Below are positions 47,490 to 59,029 of a DNA stretch of 64,000 nucleotides, piece by piece (position 1 is the first letter of the stretch; the number at the start of each line of letters is the position of its first letter). Position numbers and translations under genes: made by a program. The notes under the pieces were generated by a model, which saw nothing but the letters and a program-made list of their open reading frames with translations, did no database searches and was not told where the DNA came from. Source of the DNA: Rosa chinensis (lineage: Eukaryota > Streptophyta > Magnoliopsida > Rosales > Rosaceae). The stretch is from NCBI RefSeq assembly GCF_002994745.2, contig NC_037092.1, positions 6,810,501 through 6,874,500 of the forward strand, written 5' to 3'.

Positions 47490-49114
47490 ATGATGACCAA
47501 TGTTGCCACCATTTGCAACACTACGACAAGAGAGGCTTTCGTTCCGAAGCCTATTCCAGAGGAAGCGACATTCGAGGAAAAACTAGCAATCATCATGGAG
47601 AATATCGAGAACCATCGTAAGAGGGTAGCTACTGACTTTGACAGGAAAACCGCGAAAACAGACCATCTCATACGCGAACTAGACCAGCGCATCGCCCAGC
47701 GTGCTGAGGATACTAAGCGACAAATTGCACAGTCAGAGAATGCGGTAGGAGCTCATGCTAGAGGTATCGTTGATGAGCAGAGTTTGCGACAAAAGCAAGC
47801 CATGGAGGCCATCCCGAACCAAAACAAGCAGACCTCATCGGAGTTCGCGACCTTGCGCAATCAAGAATCGGCACGCGAGGAGGTTGTTTCTGAGATTGAA
47901 TTGCCTATAGGTGGCAATCAATCCAAGGGTCTCACTGGTGAGTCACAGCCTTACACAGAGGCTGTGCATGGAGAAGATGATCCACGAGATTGTTCTTCTG
48001 ACAATATAATTATCTCAGAGCAAATATGTGATTTCTCCACTGATCAAGCCAAATATGTGGCTACTGATAAGATACAGGGGGGGGGGCAAGATATTGCCCA
48101 GGTTCACCCCCTTGATAACCAAAAGCATGTGCATAATCAATTTATGATTATGACTCTGCTACTGGATGTCATGATCATGCAAAGGGCCACAATCATGGCC
48201 AACTTAATTATCAATTAAGCTTTGGTCTAGAGAAGCCAATTTGTGGCTTTATTGATCAATTCAAGTTGAATTTCTTCATCTGTGCTTCAAGGCCAAGCGG
48301 TGGCTTTGATATACATGAAGGATACATCTGCAACCCACCTTGCAAGAATGGCCAGAATAATTATTCTATTGGCCAATTTGTCCTTCGCGACTGTAAGTTT
48401 GAGTATCATCAATACAAGTTAACTCTTGTTTATAATTATCAAACTCCAAATTTATTGCAAAAGAAAGTTATCTATGATGATACTATACAGTCCATAGAGG
48501 CATCTCAATTTGATGCCTAGAAAGTGGACAGAGGCAAACAAATATTTGATATGCCTATCTTTGAAGAAGAGATCAATTCACCACTCTTTGGTGATTCTAA
48601 ATATGATCTCAGCACGGAGCCAATCTATGATGAGTATGATGACAATTATAATTTAATTATTGGTTCCAAAAATCAAATGCAGGAGTTCAAGTGCTTTGAA
48701 GCTCTTGATATGGAGGACTCAAACCAACAAGTGGTCAAATGCAAAAACCAATCTATGGCTAATTCGGAAGACACCATGTTCTATGACATGGTAGTTGGCG
48801 ACAAAGCCGATCTTGGGACATCGTTATCTCCAAAATTGCAGTTGAAGATCATGCTTCGTCAACCAACAAAGATACCTGGAGGGCAATATTACTCCTCCTA
48901 TGAGCTAAATTTCTCCCAAATTTTTGACACGAAGTATTTTTGTTGCTTTCCTGCAAGCTCTCACAAGAGGGATTCTCATGCTATAAATTTTGATACATCA
49001 GAGCTTAGAGTGAAGCATAGATGGCCTCCCCCGTGGCCTTCTAAAGGTCAGCCAAACGCATTGTTGCTAGCTTCTTTATTTACTTTTAATTTTCTGTCAA
49101 TTTTCAATTTGTAG
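47490..49114 (+). pseudogene. Retroelement coiled-coil ORF, broken by a frameshift and a stop
   Basis: The first part (47490-48218) encodes a Glu/Lys/Arg-rich segment with heptad character (E-E-K-L-A-I-I-M-E-N-I, then R-E-L-D-Q-R-I-A-Q-R). Coding continues in another frame from about 48100, through 48266-48520 and, after a single TAG at 48518, 48524-49114. The C-terminus has an LRVKHRWPPPWP stretch. A run of ten G (48077-48086) lies close to the frame change. It does not resemble gag capsid or zinc-knuckle proteins. A similar K-H-x-W-P-P-P motif occurs in a minus-strand relic near 62.7 kb, so the protein belongs to a family of such elements. Confidence 0.7.
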
Positions 49115-52100
49115 TTTTCTTCTCGTGGTTAAAAACAAAAACAAAAACAAAAATAGAAAAAAGAAAAATATAAAAGGAGTTTCAAGTTGGTGCATCGCGA
49201 ATGATGCAAAAATTATGTTCTTGAACTTTCTGATATACTTAAGAGGCCATTGATTTTGGCCTGAATGCATATATTAGAACAGGTCAAATCAATATCTTTT
49301 GCCAGTAGTTGCGGCGAAATGGAGGGCTGAGAATTGTTTCTTAAAGCCAATAAAGTGGCTTTTAATTACAGGGCCCCGCGAAGAATGGTTCGCGAAGGAT
49401 TGATATATGTATACCCACTGTTCACATATATGTAATTAAGAAGGAGTTTCGCGGAGGGTCATTCGCGAACACAAGCATTCCTTTCGCATGGGGGGCAATC
49501 TGTGCGGTAGAGTCACGTGGCCATAGCTTAGCCTGCCAGCATGCTTTCTTCAAGTCGTGATATGTGCCACCATGCATTCCTATTGCCAATTATTAATAGT
49601 CATGCATGGCCAATTACTAGGAGCAAGTTAAATATAAAAACATATTTAATATGATGGTGGCATTAAATCTTTGCTTACGGACATAGAGCCAGCATAGTGG
49701 CTTAATTAATTAATCATAAACCCATGCGGTTTTTAGTTGTTGCGAGCAAGTGTGGTTTAGACATATACTATGGTGCATGCACTTCGCGAAGCGATGAAAG
49801 GCATGGTTCACGAGGGAAGACACTGGTCCGCTATGGGATACACTCGGCGAAGCTTCTAGAGGCCACAAACGCAAATAGCCGCGAGGCCATACACCCGCGA
49901 AACTCCTAGTGGCCGCGAAGCGAGTGTTTGCGAGGAACACTTCGTGAACGCTTTTCCGGCGAGAGACGACTACGCGAAGCTAATTGCTATCCCTTGGCCA
50001 ATATCAAGGAAGCGGAGCTCGCTGAGGGCCTAAGTCTCGTCAGCGAGATTCGAACCGGCAAAGCATTGCGCCAGAATTATTCCAACAAGCTATGCACACT
50101 CTGTGGCAAAGGCGATCTGAGGCCAGCAAGTGGTCTTCAATGGACAATCTTCTGCCAGTCACAGTGGCAAGTATCAAGGCAGACCAAAGCGGAAGGCTTT
50201 TGACCCTAAAGCGAATTCAGGGAACAAGTTCTTCTGCAGGCGAGAAGAAGAAAAATTGAATTGCTGGAAATCCATCTCCAATCCATAGTCATCTCCTACT
50301 GCCGCTGCGAAGAATCAAGCTCAAATCCCCATAACCCAGTGATTGGTCGTGCTTTTTGCTGATTAATTGATCTTCTGTGGGCTATTCTGTTGAGTTTGCA
50401 TCACAAGTCTGAGAATATGAGAGATGCCCACAAGGTGTTTGATGGAATGCCTGGAGAAACCTTCGACAAAGATGACATGTGCAGACTTGGGGGGCAGAAC
50501 TATTAATCCTCATGTCAGTGTGTCCCTGAGAGATTACAAAAGAATACCAATTCTAAATGGCCAAGTGCGAAGAACAGAGTCTCAATATTTGCTTAGCTCA
50601 CACCGGGTGCACACTCAATTTTGATGTCCTGCACTAGCACCTACAGTTGACATGCTTCATTCCAGACATCAAAATCGGGGGGCACCATATGGACAGGTAT
50701 TTTTAAGTTTTCGTTTGTGGCAGCATTCTCAACGCAAATGCCAAAATGGATGAGATTAAGGCTTTGAGAATCTTAATCTTTACCTAAGGCCAATCCCTGT
50801 GGCCCTAAATAAGTTGTTCAAAAATCTATGGAAGCCTACTCTGTGGTTCCAATAAATACCAGAGCAGGTTGTCATCTACTAAGCAAAGGGAAAGTCGATA
50901 GGAGTTCTTGGCAGCAGTTTAATTATTTATTCAGAAAAGTCATGTGCAGTAAGTAAGAATAAGCTTTCGAAAAAAAAAAAACCACAATCGGCTCCAGAAG
51001 AATGATTATGATCATCTCTTTAGATTCACATGTGCAGTAGTGAAGAGGTGGATTTTGGTCTTATATATATGATTAATATATGACATACAAGATATTGCTT
51101 GTGTTATTCAAGAGTCGTTTTCACATGCCTACATGAAGAAAGTACCAGCACCATCTTCACTTGAGCCAAATTCTGTGGCTTTGCAAATATCAAGATTTCC
51201 TTTCCATGGTTTTGTTGTTTTGCTCTCAACACTACTGCGCTTCAGAAGTTTTATTTCATTTAAAGATGGTTACAAGCATCAACTGTCTACAGAGGGTCTG
51301 TACGAGAGGAATATATGGTGCTCTGGTTTCTGTTATTGGCATTCCTGAAAGTCTGGGGAATATGCAATGATGTGCACAAGACTGTGGACTGGGGGGCAAC
51401 ACGAAATCCTGCTTGGACGAAGACAGGTCATGTTCTTCAATCATGGTTGCTGTGATTTTAAATTCCTGGAAATATATATTCGAATATTATACACTTGTGT
51501 ATATATGGGGAAGGGATTTCAAAATTCTGTGGCATGATTTTAATTAAGACTTGGTTGAGCGTCTTAGTATCACCCAGGCCAATACTTGTGGCCACGAAAT
51601 TTTACAAGGATTTTACTTTGTGAGATGATTTAATGCCAATTATAGTGGCAGTATACATTGATTTGCAGAGAAGGACGCTGCGTAGCTCTAACCCTCTTGC
51701 AAGTTTCAGAGTTGCAGAGCCAACTTGTGGCTTTTCGCTTGCATATATATTGGCAAAGCCTAGTTTTGCTCTGGCAAATTATACATAAGCTAATAAGTGG
51801 CCTAGTCTGAGGCTGCTGCACGTTATGGGCAAGTATGGCCAGACCGGATGATAGCTCGATTTAATCTCTGCATGTGCTGGTGATGACTATGCATGGTTGA
51901 GGGCCTTAGCATTACAAGATTGAAATATATGTCTCCTAATACTGAAGGAGCATAGCTAGTTGCCTTCATATTATATGAGACTGGAACTGATCCAGATTAC
52001 ATGAGTTTGGTCTCCAATATTCAAGGCCAGTACATGTGGCCTTTTTGTCATATTCAAGTTTCAAAGCTGTCAGAGATGCAAGTTTTCAAGGCAAGCATTT

Positions 52101-52625
52101 ATTATTTTCTTCACAACCTTGAGAAGAAATTAAGTGGAACTCCTACACACTTGGTAACTCGCTTCATGAGCCTATTATGCCTACACCAATGCTTGGTGTC
52201 ATCATGTCCTGATTGTCCTCCTGGGCTCAAAGTTGTGGATATTGTGGTCAAAGAAGAGGCACAAAAGATGAGTATCTATCCAACAAGGTCAGTATCTGTG
52301 GCCTGTATTTTTAGACATAACATATTTCGCGAAAGGAGAAAATTCATCAGAGATAGTTAATATCATCTGTGATCAAAGTGCCAGGTATTCATGTTCATCA
52401 CATGATTATCAATCAGTTAATGTGTCACTTTGATTATGAGTTATCTCGTTGCATGTTAAGATGAGTTAATGTCATTCAAGTTTCACGACCTAGCAATTGA
52501 GGTCTGTTGAAATATCAGTTGAGCCAATGCAAGTGGCTTTAAAACGACGTTGTTATAAGATTAGTGCTGACTCAAGACCTTTTCAGTCAAGATGGGGAAC
52601 TTTGACTTCGAGGTCTGGGAGCCAA
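49115..52625 (+). other. Non-coding interior with repeated micro-hairpins
   Basis: There is no ORF with coding character in 3.5 kb. The region is peppered with short hairpins of the form GCCA-N(5-7)-TGGC (positions given in the findings), and its first kilobase has many CGCGAA/TCGCG motifs. The 3' edge, GGTCTGGGAGCCAA, is a weak polypurine tract before the 3' LTR. Confidence 0.75.
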
Positions 52626-53571
52626 TGTTTGAACCCAAAATTAACATTTTTTCCCGATAAGGGGGACTCGAAAAAACAGGGCCAATATCCGTGGCCCAAC
52701 CTATTTATTTTCGACAAATTCGGAAAATATTGTTTAGAGGCTAAATAAGGTCTACTTGGAGATCAAGCAATATCAAAGCAAATCTGAATATTCCTTGATT
52801 TACTATTTAATTATCAAATATTTGATAATTAATGGTGATTTGTGTGCTTGATTACCAAGATTATGCAAAAGAGAACAATAACGTGGCCCTGTAAGCAATG
52901 TTCTAAAACTCGGCCGCCCAGGCCGCCTAGGCGGCTCCTAGGCGCTAAGCGGCAGCTCTCTGACTCGAATAGTGGTAAATCGGTGGGGTTAGGTGGGATA
53001 GAGTTGGGCAGCCGCCGAAGAGGCCTAGGCGGGCGCCTGGGCGCCTGGGCAGTTGGGCGTTAGGTGGCCTGTTGACTAATCTGGAGCAGTGGTGAACCAA
53101 ACGAATTTGGCCCCAGACGAGGTGGTCGTTGGATGCAACTGACGATGACGTAGATCTCGGTCGTGATCCCCAAAGTCCCTGGCAAGGAAAATCGGACATG
53201 AAGAAGAACCAGTCGTTCCAATTTGGGTTCTCGTCTCCAAATTTGCCGATGTAATATGTTAGGTCTATGTTGAATAGGGAGGTCAGAGAAATACTTACAG
53301 TAAAATTGAGTGAGAGCGAGTTGTGATAGTGGAAACCAGGCGAGTCCACTAGTTCTTGAGCAAGTGGTTCATAGCCATGACAGCGGAGAGGACTGTAACT
53401 TACTGAGAGTCCGAGAGTGATTGAAAGAAATCATGTCTTTGATATCCTATAATATTAAGATGATCTCTTGGTGGCCATCGGGTCATGTGGTCGAATGTCA
53501 TTGCAATCTGGGAATAATACTCTTATAGAATATTCTCCACTATTCTTATTTATTAACAATAAGTCTATATA

Positions 53572-53607
<36 letters not shown>

Positions 53608-53895
53608 TATATTATAATATATTATATTATATATATATATACACACACACTTATTTATATTTTTATAGGTTATAAAAATAAATTAAACATTAAATAAATA
53701 AAACCGCCTAGGCACCCTCCTAGGCGTTTGGGTGCTAGTCCTCTGGCCACTGCCCGACTAGCGCCTAGTGATTTTTCGAACCTTGCCTGTAAGGGATTAT
53801 GGTTTCCCATGCAATTATGCAATTAAGGTGGATGTCGAACTATTTGCTGCCAAGATATGTATACATAAGATACCTCGTGAAGTCGCGAAGATATA

Positions 53896-53931
<36 letters not shown>

Positions 53932-54659
53932 CATATCCTACAGTCCGCGTCCAAGAAGATTACGTTCAGGACTCCAAGAGGCAATTAATCCTTGCCTATA
54001 TTCTAGCGGCGACAGAGGTGGATAATTATTAATTATTGCCTATGATAGTTATCAAAACTATTAAGAGTTTTGATTTGATTCAAATGCCAATAACTGTGGC
54101 CTAAAATATAGTATTTCATTCCTATTTGGAAAGTGAATCTGCAAGCAGCCTATATATAGAGGCTAAAGACGATACAGAAAAACACAACTCTCTCAATCAA
54201 CTAATCGCACAGATTATCAAGCCTCCCCGGAGCAAACCTTCAACCTAGTTGAAACCCGGCGACTGTACTTCCAGTCCTAGTCTCTCCAAGAGCCGACTGT
54301 TAGTGCTACTGCCACCGATACTACCAGCGAAGCAAGGGTAACGCCCTCGCAACCCCCGCGAAGCTAAAGTCACGCTTTAGCAAACCCTGTGCTTTCTCCA
54401 AACTTCCCAGTGATTGCTCTGCTCAACCTACAATGTTGAGTATCGATTCGGTGACGCGAAGAGATCACAATCAAAGCCCTTATCCGTAAGGCAAGAAGTC
54501 CTTTCTCGAAAGGCAGGAAAAGGTTGGTGCTCTCCTCGTTCACAATGCTTGATCAAGAAGCCAGGTCAAGGGACGCCATGACGACTGCACCCCACGGTGC
54601 TGGCACGCTCGAGCATTCAAAAGAGACAGTTTGTACCGCACTGATTTTCGTGTCAAATA
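52626..54659 (+). repeat. 3' LTR, interrupted by a hAT element
   Basis: It matches the 5' LTR from TGTTTGAACCC to GTGTCAAATA. The 890-bp hAT plus one 8-bp target copy accounts for the extra length. Compared with the 5' LTR it lacks GAGCCTTGTGAC, near 54520. Confidence 0.92.
52896..53785. mobile_element. Non-autonomous hAT element, GC-rich ends (copy 2)
   Basis: The ends CAATGTTCTAAAACTCGGCC and, reverse-complemented, CAAGGTTCGAAAAATCAC are flanked by the 8-bp duplication CCTGTAAG (52888-52895, 53786-53793). The undisturbed site in the 5' LTR reads GGCCCTGTAAGGG, which proves the boundaries. Same family as 4925-5772. It has GGCCTAGGCGG modules near both ends, an AT-rich right half with (AT)n, and no transposase. 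Confidence 0.95.
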
Positions 54660-54772
54660 GGTTGATTGAGTGGGGGAGTCTGAACCATTGCAGACCCAAC
54701 AGTGGTTTCGCCACTGCATTCGGGGGTTTTGGTTTTGGTCATTCTCTTTTGTATATATTGTCATTTTCATTT

Positions 54773-55201
54773 GGGTTATTGTCACAAATGGTACCTGAAC
54801 TTATCCTCTATTTTATCGATGGTACCTGAACTTCAATTTTGATCACAACCAGTACCTAAACTTTTCGATTTCATTTTAAATGGTACCTAAGGCCACCTTC
54901 GGTCACTATTCCGGCCAAAAAAGCCAAATATAATAAAACAAAAAACAAAAAAAACAAGTTCAAGGCAAGTCTATTACCAAAAATCATCAGTACTATATAT
55001 GATCGCAACCCTTGAAATCATCAAAAATCATCACTATGATCGCCTCCCATGTCGTTTTTAGTCAGAATAGTGACCTGAGGTAGCTCTAGGTACCATTTAA
55101 AATGAAATCGAAAAGTTCGGGTACTGGTTGTGATCAAAATTGAAGTTTAGGTACCATCGATAAGATTGAGGTATAGTTCAGGTACCATTTGTGATAAAAA
55201 C
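54773..55201. mobile_element. Mutator-like MITE
   Basis: Inverted arms of about 150 bp with GTCACAAATGGTACC near the left end and GGTACCATTTGTGAT near the right. CATTTTCATTT occurs on both sides (54762-54772, 55202-55212), an 11-bp match that includes a 9-bp Mutator-type duplication. No coding content. Confidence 0.75.
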
Positions 55202-55212
55202 CATTTTCATTT

Positions 55213-55788
55213 TTATGGCCGGAGCGATCTCTCTCTCTCTCATTTTTCTACTGAAAAAAAAAAAAAACACTCTCATTTCACAACTTGCTGCAGGAATAGG
55301 AGTACTTTGTTAATTAAATGTTACCTGTTTTGCAATGGTAATGATCGCAGATGAATTGACACTCATTGGAGGATGGAATCCCTCATATATTGAAACAAGA
55401 TCGAGCTGCCTTTTTTCGCAACAATAGCTGACCTTTTTGCTTTTGTTGCATGGTCTGCATGACTATTAAAAAGATTCTTTTTCTTTTCTGATTCGTGATA
55501 TAATTATTTTGGGGTGATTATTATTATTTTTTTCCAATAAGATCAAAAGATTGATAATACTGGAAGCAAAGCTATATATATATGGTACAAAGTACAGGCC
55601 TTTTCACAATACATAGTAGAATTTTTATAATACTGGAAGCAAAGCTATATATATGGTACAAAATACAGGCCTTTTCACAATACATAGTAGAATTTGGAAC
55701 TACATACTTTCATAGATATGGAAAACGGGAGTAGTCAGACGGGAACGCTGTTCTACCCGCTATGTTATTGGTGTGATTATACGTAGAC
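55213..55788. other. 3' flank of the intact protease gene
   Basis: It holds a CT/A-rich tract, no gene, and a 73-bp tandem duplication (separate entry). Confidence 0.5.
55554..55695 (+). repeat. Tandem duplication of a 70-73-bp unit
   Basis: ATAATACTGGAAGCAAAGC, then TATGGTACAAA and ACAGGCCTTTTCACAATACA occur at 55554-55626 and 55627-55695. The copies differ by one TA dinucleotide and a few bases. Immediately 3' of the protease gene. Confidence 0.88.
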
Positions 55789-56930
55789 TTATGCAGTCGG
55801 ATAGAAAGCATTCATAGCGAGGCCGCACATACCTTCTGGGGCATCACTGTTTCTAAGAATTCTCATATACCCACTTTCACCCCACTGCTCGCCCCATGAG
55901 TTCTTCAGTAACCAATAGGGGGTTCCATCTTCAGTCGTCCCGTAGCCAATGGCTGTAACGGCGTGGTCGACATGTGTTCCACAATCGCCAGAGAACACCC
56001 CACTGCCGTAGTGCTGAAACTCTGTTCCATAAGCAGCAATGCTAACCGAGACTGGTTGCATGGAGACAGCCTTGAGTAGATCGTTTTCACTTCTGGAAGG
56101 GACTTGTTCATAACCAGTGATCTGTGCAGCATGCTCACTTTCCTTGTTAGCGTCGCATGTTCCCATGTCAGTGCTCTGGTATTGGTAAGTATCTTCGCGA
56201 GCGATTCCTCTGTTTTGTATTACGTACTCGTAGGCGCTTTCTAAGCTACCACCGCTGCACCCATTGTTCTGTTGAGTGCAGTCCACAAGTTGCTGCTCAG
56301 AGAGCGAGATCAATTTGCCAGTTTTGATTTTGGTTAGCCCTTCCACAGCTGCCACTACTGTAAATGCCCAGCAAGCACCTACGTACATGTATAAACAAAA
56401 ATGGATTAATTTACATAGTAAGAACTAAGAAGGGATAATAATGAAGTAGGTTTTACGTATGGCGCTACTGTGATTCACTTACCACATCGACCTTGATCCT
56501 TTATGCCGGTGACAGCTTGTTGTTCCCTCCAGTCCATGCTAGTTGGAATATCAGTAGCAGCCAAGCTTTGGTACTGAAAATAGTTACTTTTGAATGAGGT
56601 TGAAGTATTTGAGCTGGTTGACATTTTGTATCCGGTATGATGTCTCATGAATTCTTCATTGGTCATATCAGAGAACTTGTTGATGCTCAACTTGTAAGTC
56701 TTGTTCCCTTCTTTGTTGAACTTCTCCACGAATTCGACATTCTTCCTGAAGATGGCAAAACGCCTTTCCTTCTCTGCACTGTCGTCGTAAATGCGGCCGT
56801 GCTTTGCCATCCATTGCTCATGTTTTTCGGCAATGGAAGATTCGGACAATGCACGGGAGGTGGCTTGAGAAGCCAAAGTCCCCAAGATGATGAATATGGC
56901 ACTGATCACATGGTTTCTTTTGAAATCCAT
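55789..56930 (-). CDS. Papain-like cysteine protease, SAG39/SAG12 type
   Basis: Exons 56930-56483 and 56378-55789 with a GT-AG intron give 345 residues, the family length. Residues 1-26 are a signal peptide. Residues about 37-95 are the I29 inhibitor prodomain, with ERFNIN-type spacing (E-K-H-E-Q-W-M ... R-R-F-A-I-F-R-K-N) and F-S-D-M-T-N-E-E-F. In the mature C1A enzyme the oxyanion Gln is 146, the nucleophile Cys152 in CGACWAF, His288 in VDHAVTAIGYG and Asn309 in LLKNSWGE. Most relatives have Ser or Cys before the nucleophile; here it is Ala. No ER-retention or granulin tail is present. Likely vacuolar or apoplastic, with a role in senescence or stress inferred from family only. A truncated tandem copy lies at 43735. 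Confidence 0.95.
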
Positions 56931-57010
56931 TGTTCACAAAGCAGTACTGAATTACTGTAACAATGGTTTCAAATTTTAGCTGTGAAGAGGCAAGCTTACT
57001 ATCTTGGGAT

Positions 57011-57017
57011 TTATATA
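57011..57017 (-). promoter_or_regulatory. TATA box of the protease gene
   Basis: TATATAA on the minus strand within CCCCTATATAAATCCC, 81-87 bp before the ATG, implying a leader of about 50 nt. Confidence 0.65.
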
Positions 57018-57546
57018 GGGGATAACCATATGTTCTAGACTTCTAGCTATGTGTAATTTGACGCATGTAATTCTAGATTGATTAGTGGGAACGAGGTTTC
57101 CGCCCGACCATTTAAAGTTGATACCTTTTTTCTTAGTCCGACTTCTGTGTGAAAACTCAATCGAAAAAAACTTCCGTGTGAAAACAAGTACCAATGACCT
57201 CAAATTGATGGGAGTCTTGCCGTCTTGGCATTGATTTGCGCAAAAGATTCCGATGACCCTACTGCCCTACAGGTCTTCCACCGGTCAAGCAGTCCTTACT
57301 TCATCACCTTTTTTACGTGGAATTGTTGATTGTGCATCAAATTTCAACATCCATAACTATAAGATTCTTGATGCAATTTTGAGTTTTCGTGGTGGTGCAA
57401 GCTGTTTTTGAGTTAGACGTCGCTGCTAGCTGTCAAGTTTCCTTGTATTATAATGGGTGTAAATACCGATAGAAAAATGATTGTTCGTTTCAAATAAAAT
57501 TTAATATTTGTGGCTTTAGTCTTGTATGATATTTCATGATTATGTA
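57018..57546. other. Protease upstream region
   Basis: Promoter-side DNA of the protease. No other gene seen; a retroelement begins at 57560. Confidence 0.5.
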
Positions 57547-57559
57547 CACATTACAAATC

Positions 57560-58631
57560 TTTTTTTTTTTTTTTAAGAACAGAAAATATCCATTAATCAA
57601 TAAAGCTTACAATGGGGAGGGAGATATGAACCTAAATCCCAAGAAACTGCGGTTACAGAAACCATCAGGCCAAAGGATTCAAACTCTAACACCAAACGCC
57701 CATTTCCAAGGCTACTTTGAGTATTTGAACCTGAAAATTCCAGTAAAAGTGTAAAACCTTATAATCAACCTACAAGAAGGCAGCGTCGACCTCTTCAACA
57801 CCGTGTCCAAAGGTACTAAACCACGTGTAAAGGATCGCATACCAGCAAATTGACAACAAAAGTAAACCAGAGTTGAACAAAATCTTCCTCGTCCTCGGGA
57901 ATGACACCATTTACATGGCCGAACACGTAGACCAACTCTTATCTCAACAGACTAGGAGACCAACCCTATCTCAGAAGAGTAGAGACCTATAAACCAAACA
58001 GAAAATCCTAATTAAAACACAACTAAAACCAAAACAAACGGAAACCAAGCCACACTAGCAAGGCCCAAAAACAGGGGCCTGGCCCAACACCCACTTCCCC
58101 GAGCAGTAATCAACCAATGCAGAAAACCAATCCCGCCGCCGGCAAGCACCATCAACACCAACCCGCGACCTCATCGCTTCCTAATACCGCCGCTCCACCT
58201 TGTCAATATGTATACAGATTCTACACCCAATTGACAATGCAACCAGATCCAGAATCACGACAGAAACAGATCCCAACAGGGATCCCTTCTGTCGCGAGTT
58301 TCTCCCATCCACCATAACCCAGATCGCTTCGTCGATGACGCCATCTCCCACCGCCTGCCAAAAGCAATTTACTGCATCCCCACAATCGCCATCGCCCCTG
58401 ATCCGAGAGGGACAGATCGAGAGATCTGCCTAACCCGAGGTCAAAAACCCACCCTCCTCCCCTGGACTGCGTGTCTGCCCTGAAGACCCACCACTAACCC
58501 ACAACGACATCCCCTCCCGAGATGGAACTCAACGGGAGGATCGCCGGTAATGCTCGGCCGGGAGAGAAACGAACAACTCCTGGTTTTTCCTTTTCTTCTG
58601 CGTGCGTGGGGCACGTTCCTCAGTAGTACTT
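57560..58631 (-). mobile_element. Poly(A) retroelement of 1.07 kb with 13-bp TSD
   Basis: It is bounded by CACATTACAAATC on both sides (57547-57559, 58632-58644). Read on the minus strand it has a GC-rich head (GGAACGTGCCCCACGCACGC near the 5' end) and a LINE-like tail (TTGTAAGCTTTATTGATTAA), then poly(A) (T run from 57560). It has no long ORF and no reverse transcriptase. Size, architecture and tail match the units at 34308 and 36308. Confidence 0.82.
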
Positions 58632-59029
58632 CACATTACAAATCATTTGTCACATCATTTTAATAAAACACTATTGTAACCAGCTTCTCAATCAAACTGT
58701 TCTATATCAACTTCACTGTTTTTTTGTTTCTTTCTTTTAATGTGTTATTATTTATGTTCATCTTTCAATTCATTTTAGTTAATTCAGTAATCTATGAACG
58801 TCTGTAACTTTTTTTGGATCATGAACTCCATCTTTCCAGTTATTACTCCAATTGTAACGCTCCACCCGAATTATAATCATCTACGATTACATATGATCGA
58901 GTTTCTCCTCTCTAGCTACTCTATAATCCATCAGTGATCCATATGGACTACATGCATGATCATTGGAGTCCATGCATGATCATTGGGAATTAATTATTGG
59001 TTCTTTACTGTGCAATATATTCTCCTCAA

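Larger units (their letters stand above)
46250..54659 (+). mobile_element. Complete non-autonomous LTR retrotransposon (LARD-like)
   Basis: Two direct LTRs (46250-47392; 52626-54659, interrupted by a hAT) flank a 5.2 kb interior. The 5-bp target duplication GGTTG is present at 46245-46249 and 54660-54664. The 5' LTR begins TG and ends CA; the 3' LTR begins TG and ends TA, one base change. A primer-binding site follows the 5' LTR directly. There is no gag, protease, reverse transcriptase or integrase, so it must be mobilised by another element. The interior encodes an unusual coiled-coil protein and then 3.5 kb of non-coding DNA. The LTRs differ by several substitutions and small indels, so the insertion is not very recent. 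Confidence 0.93.
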
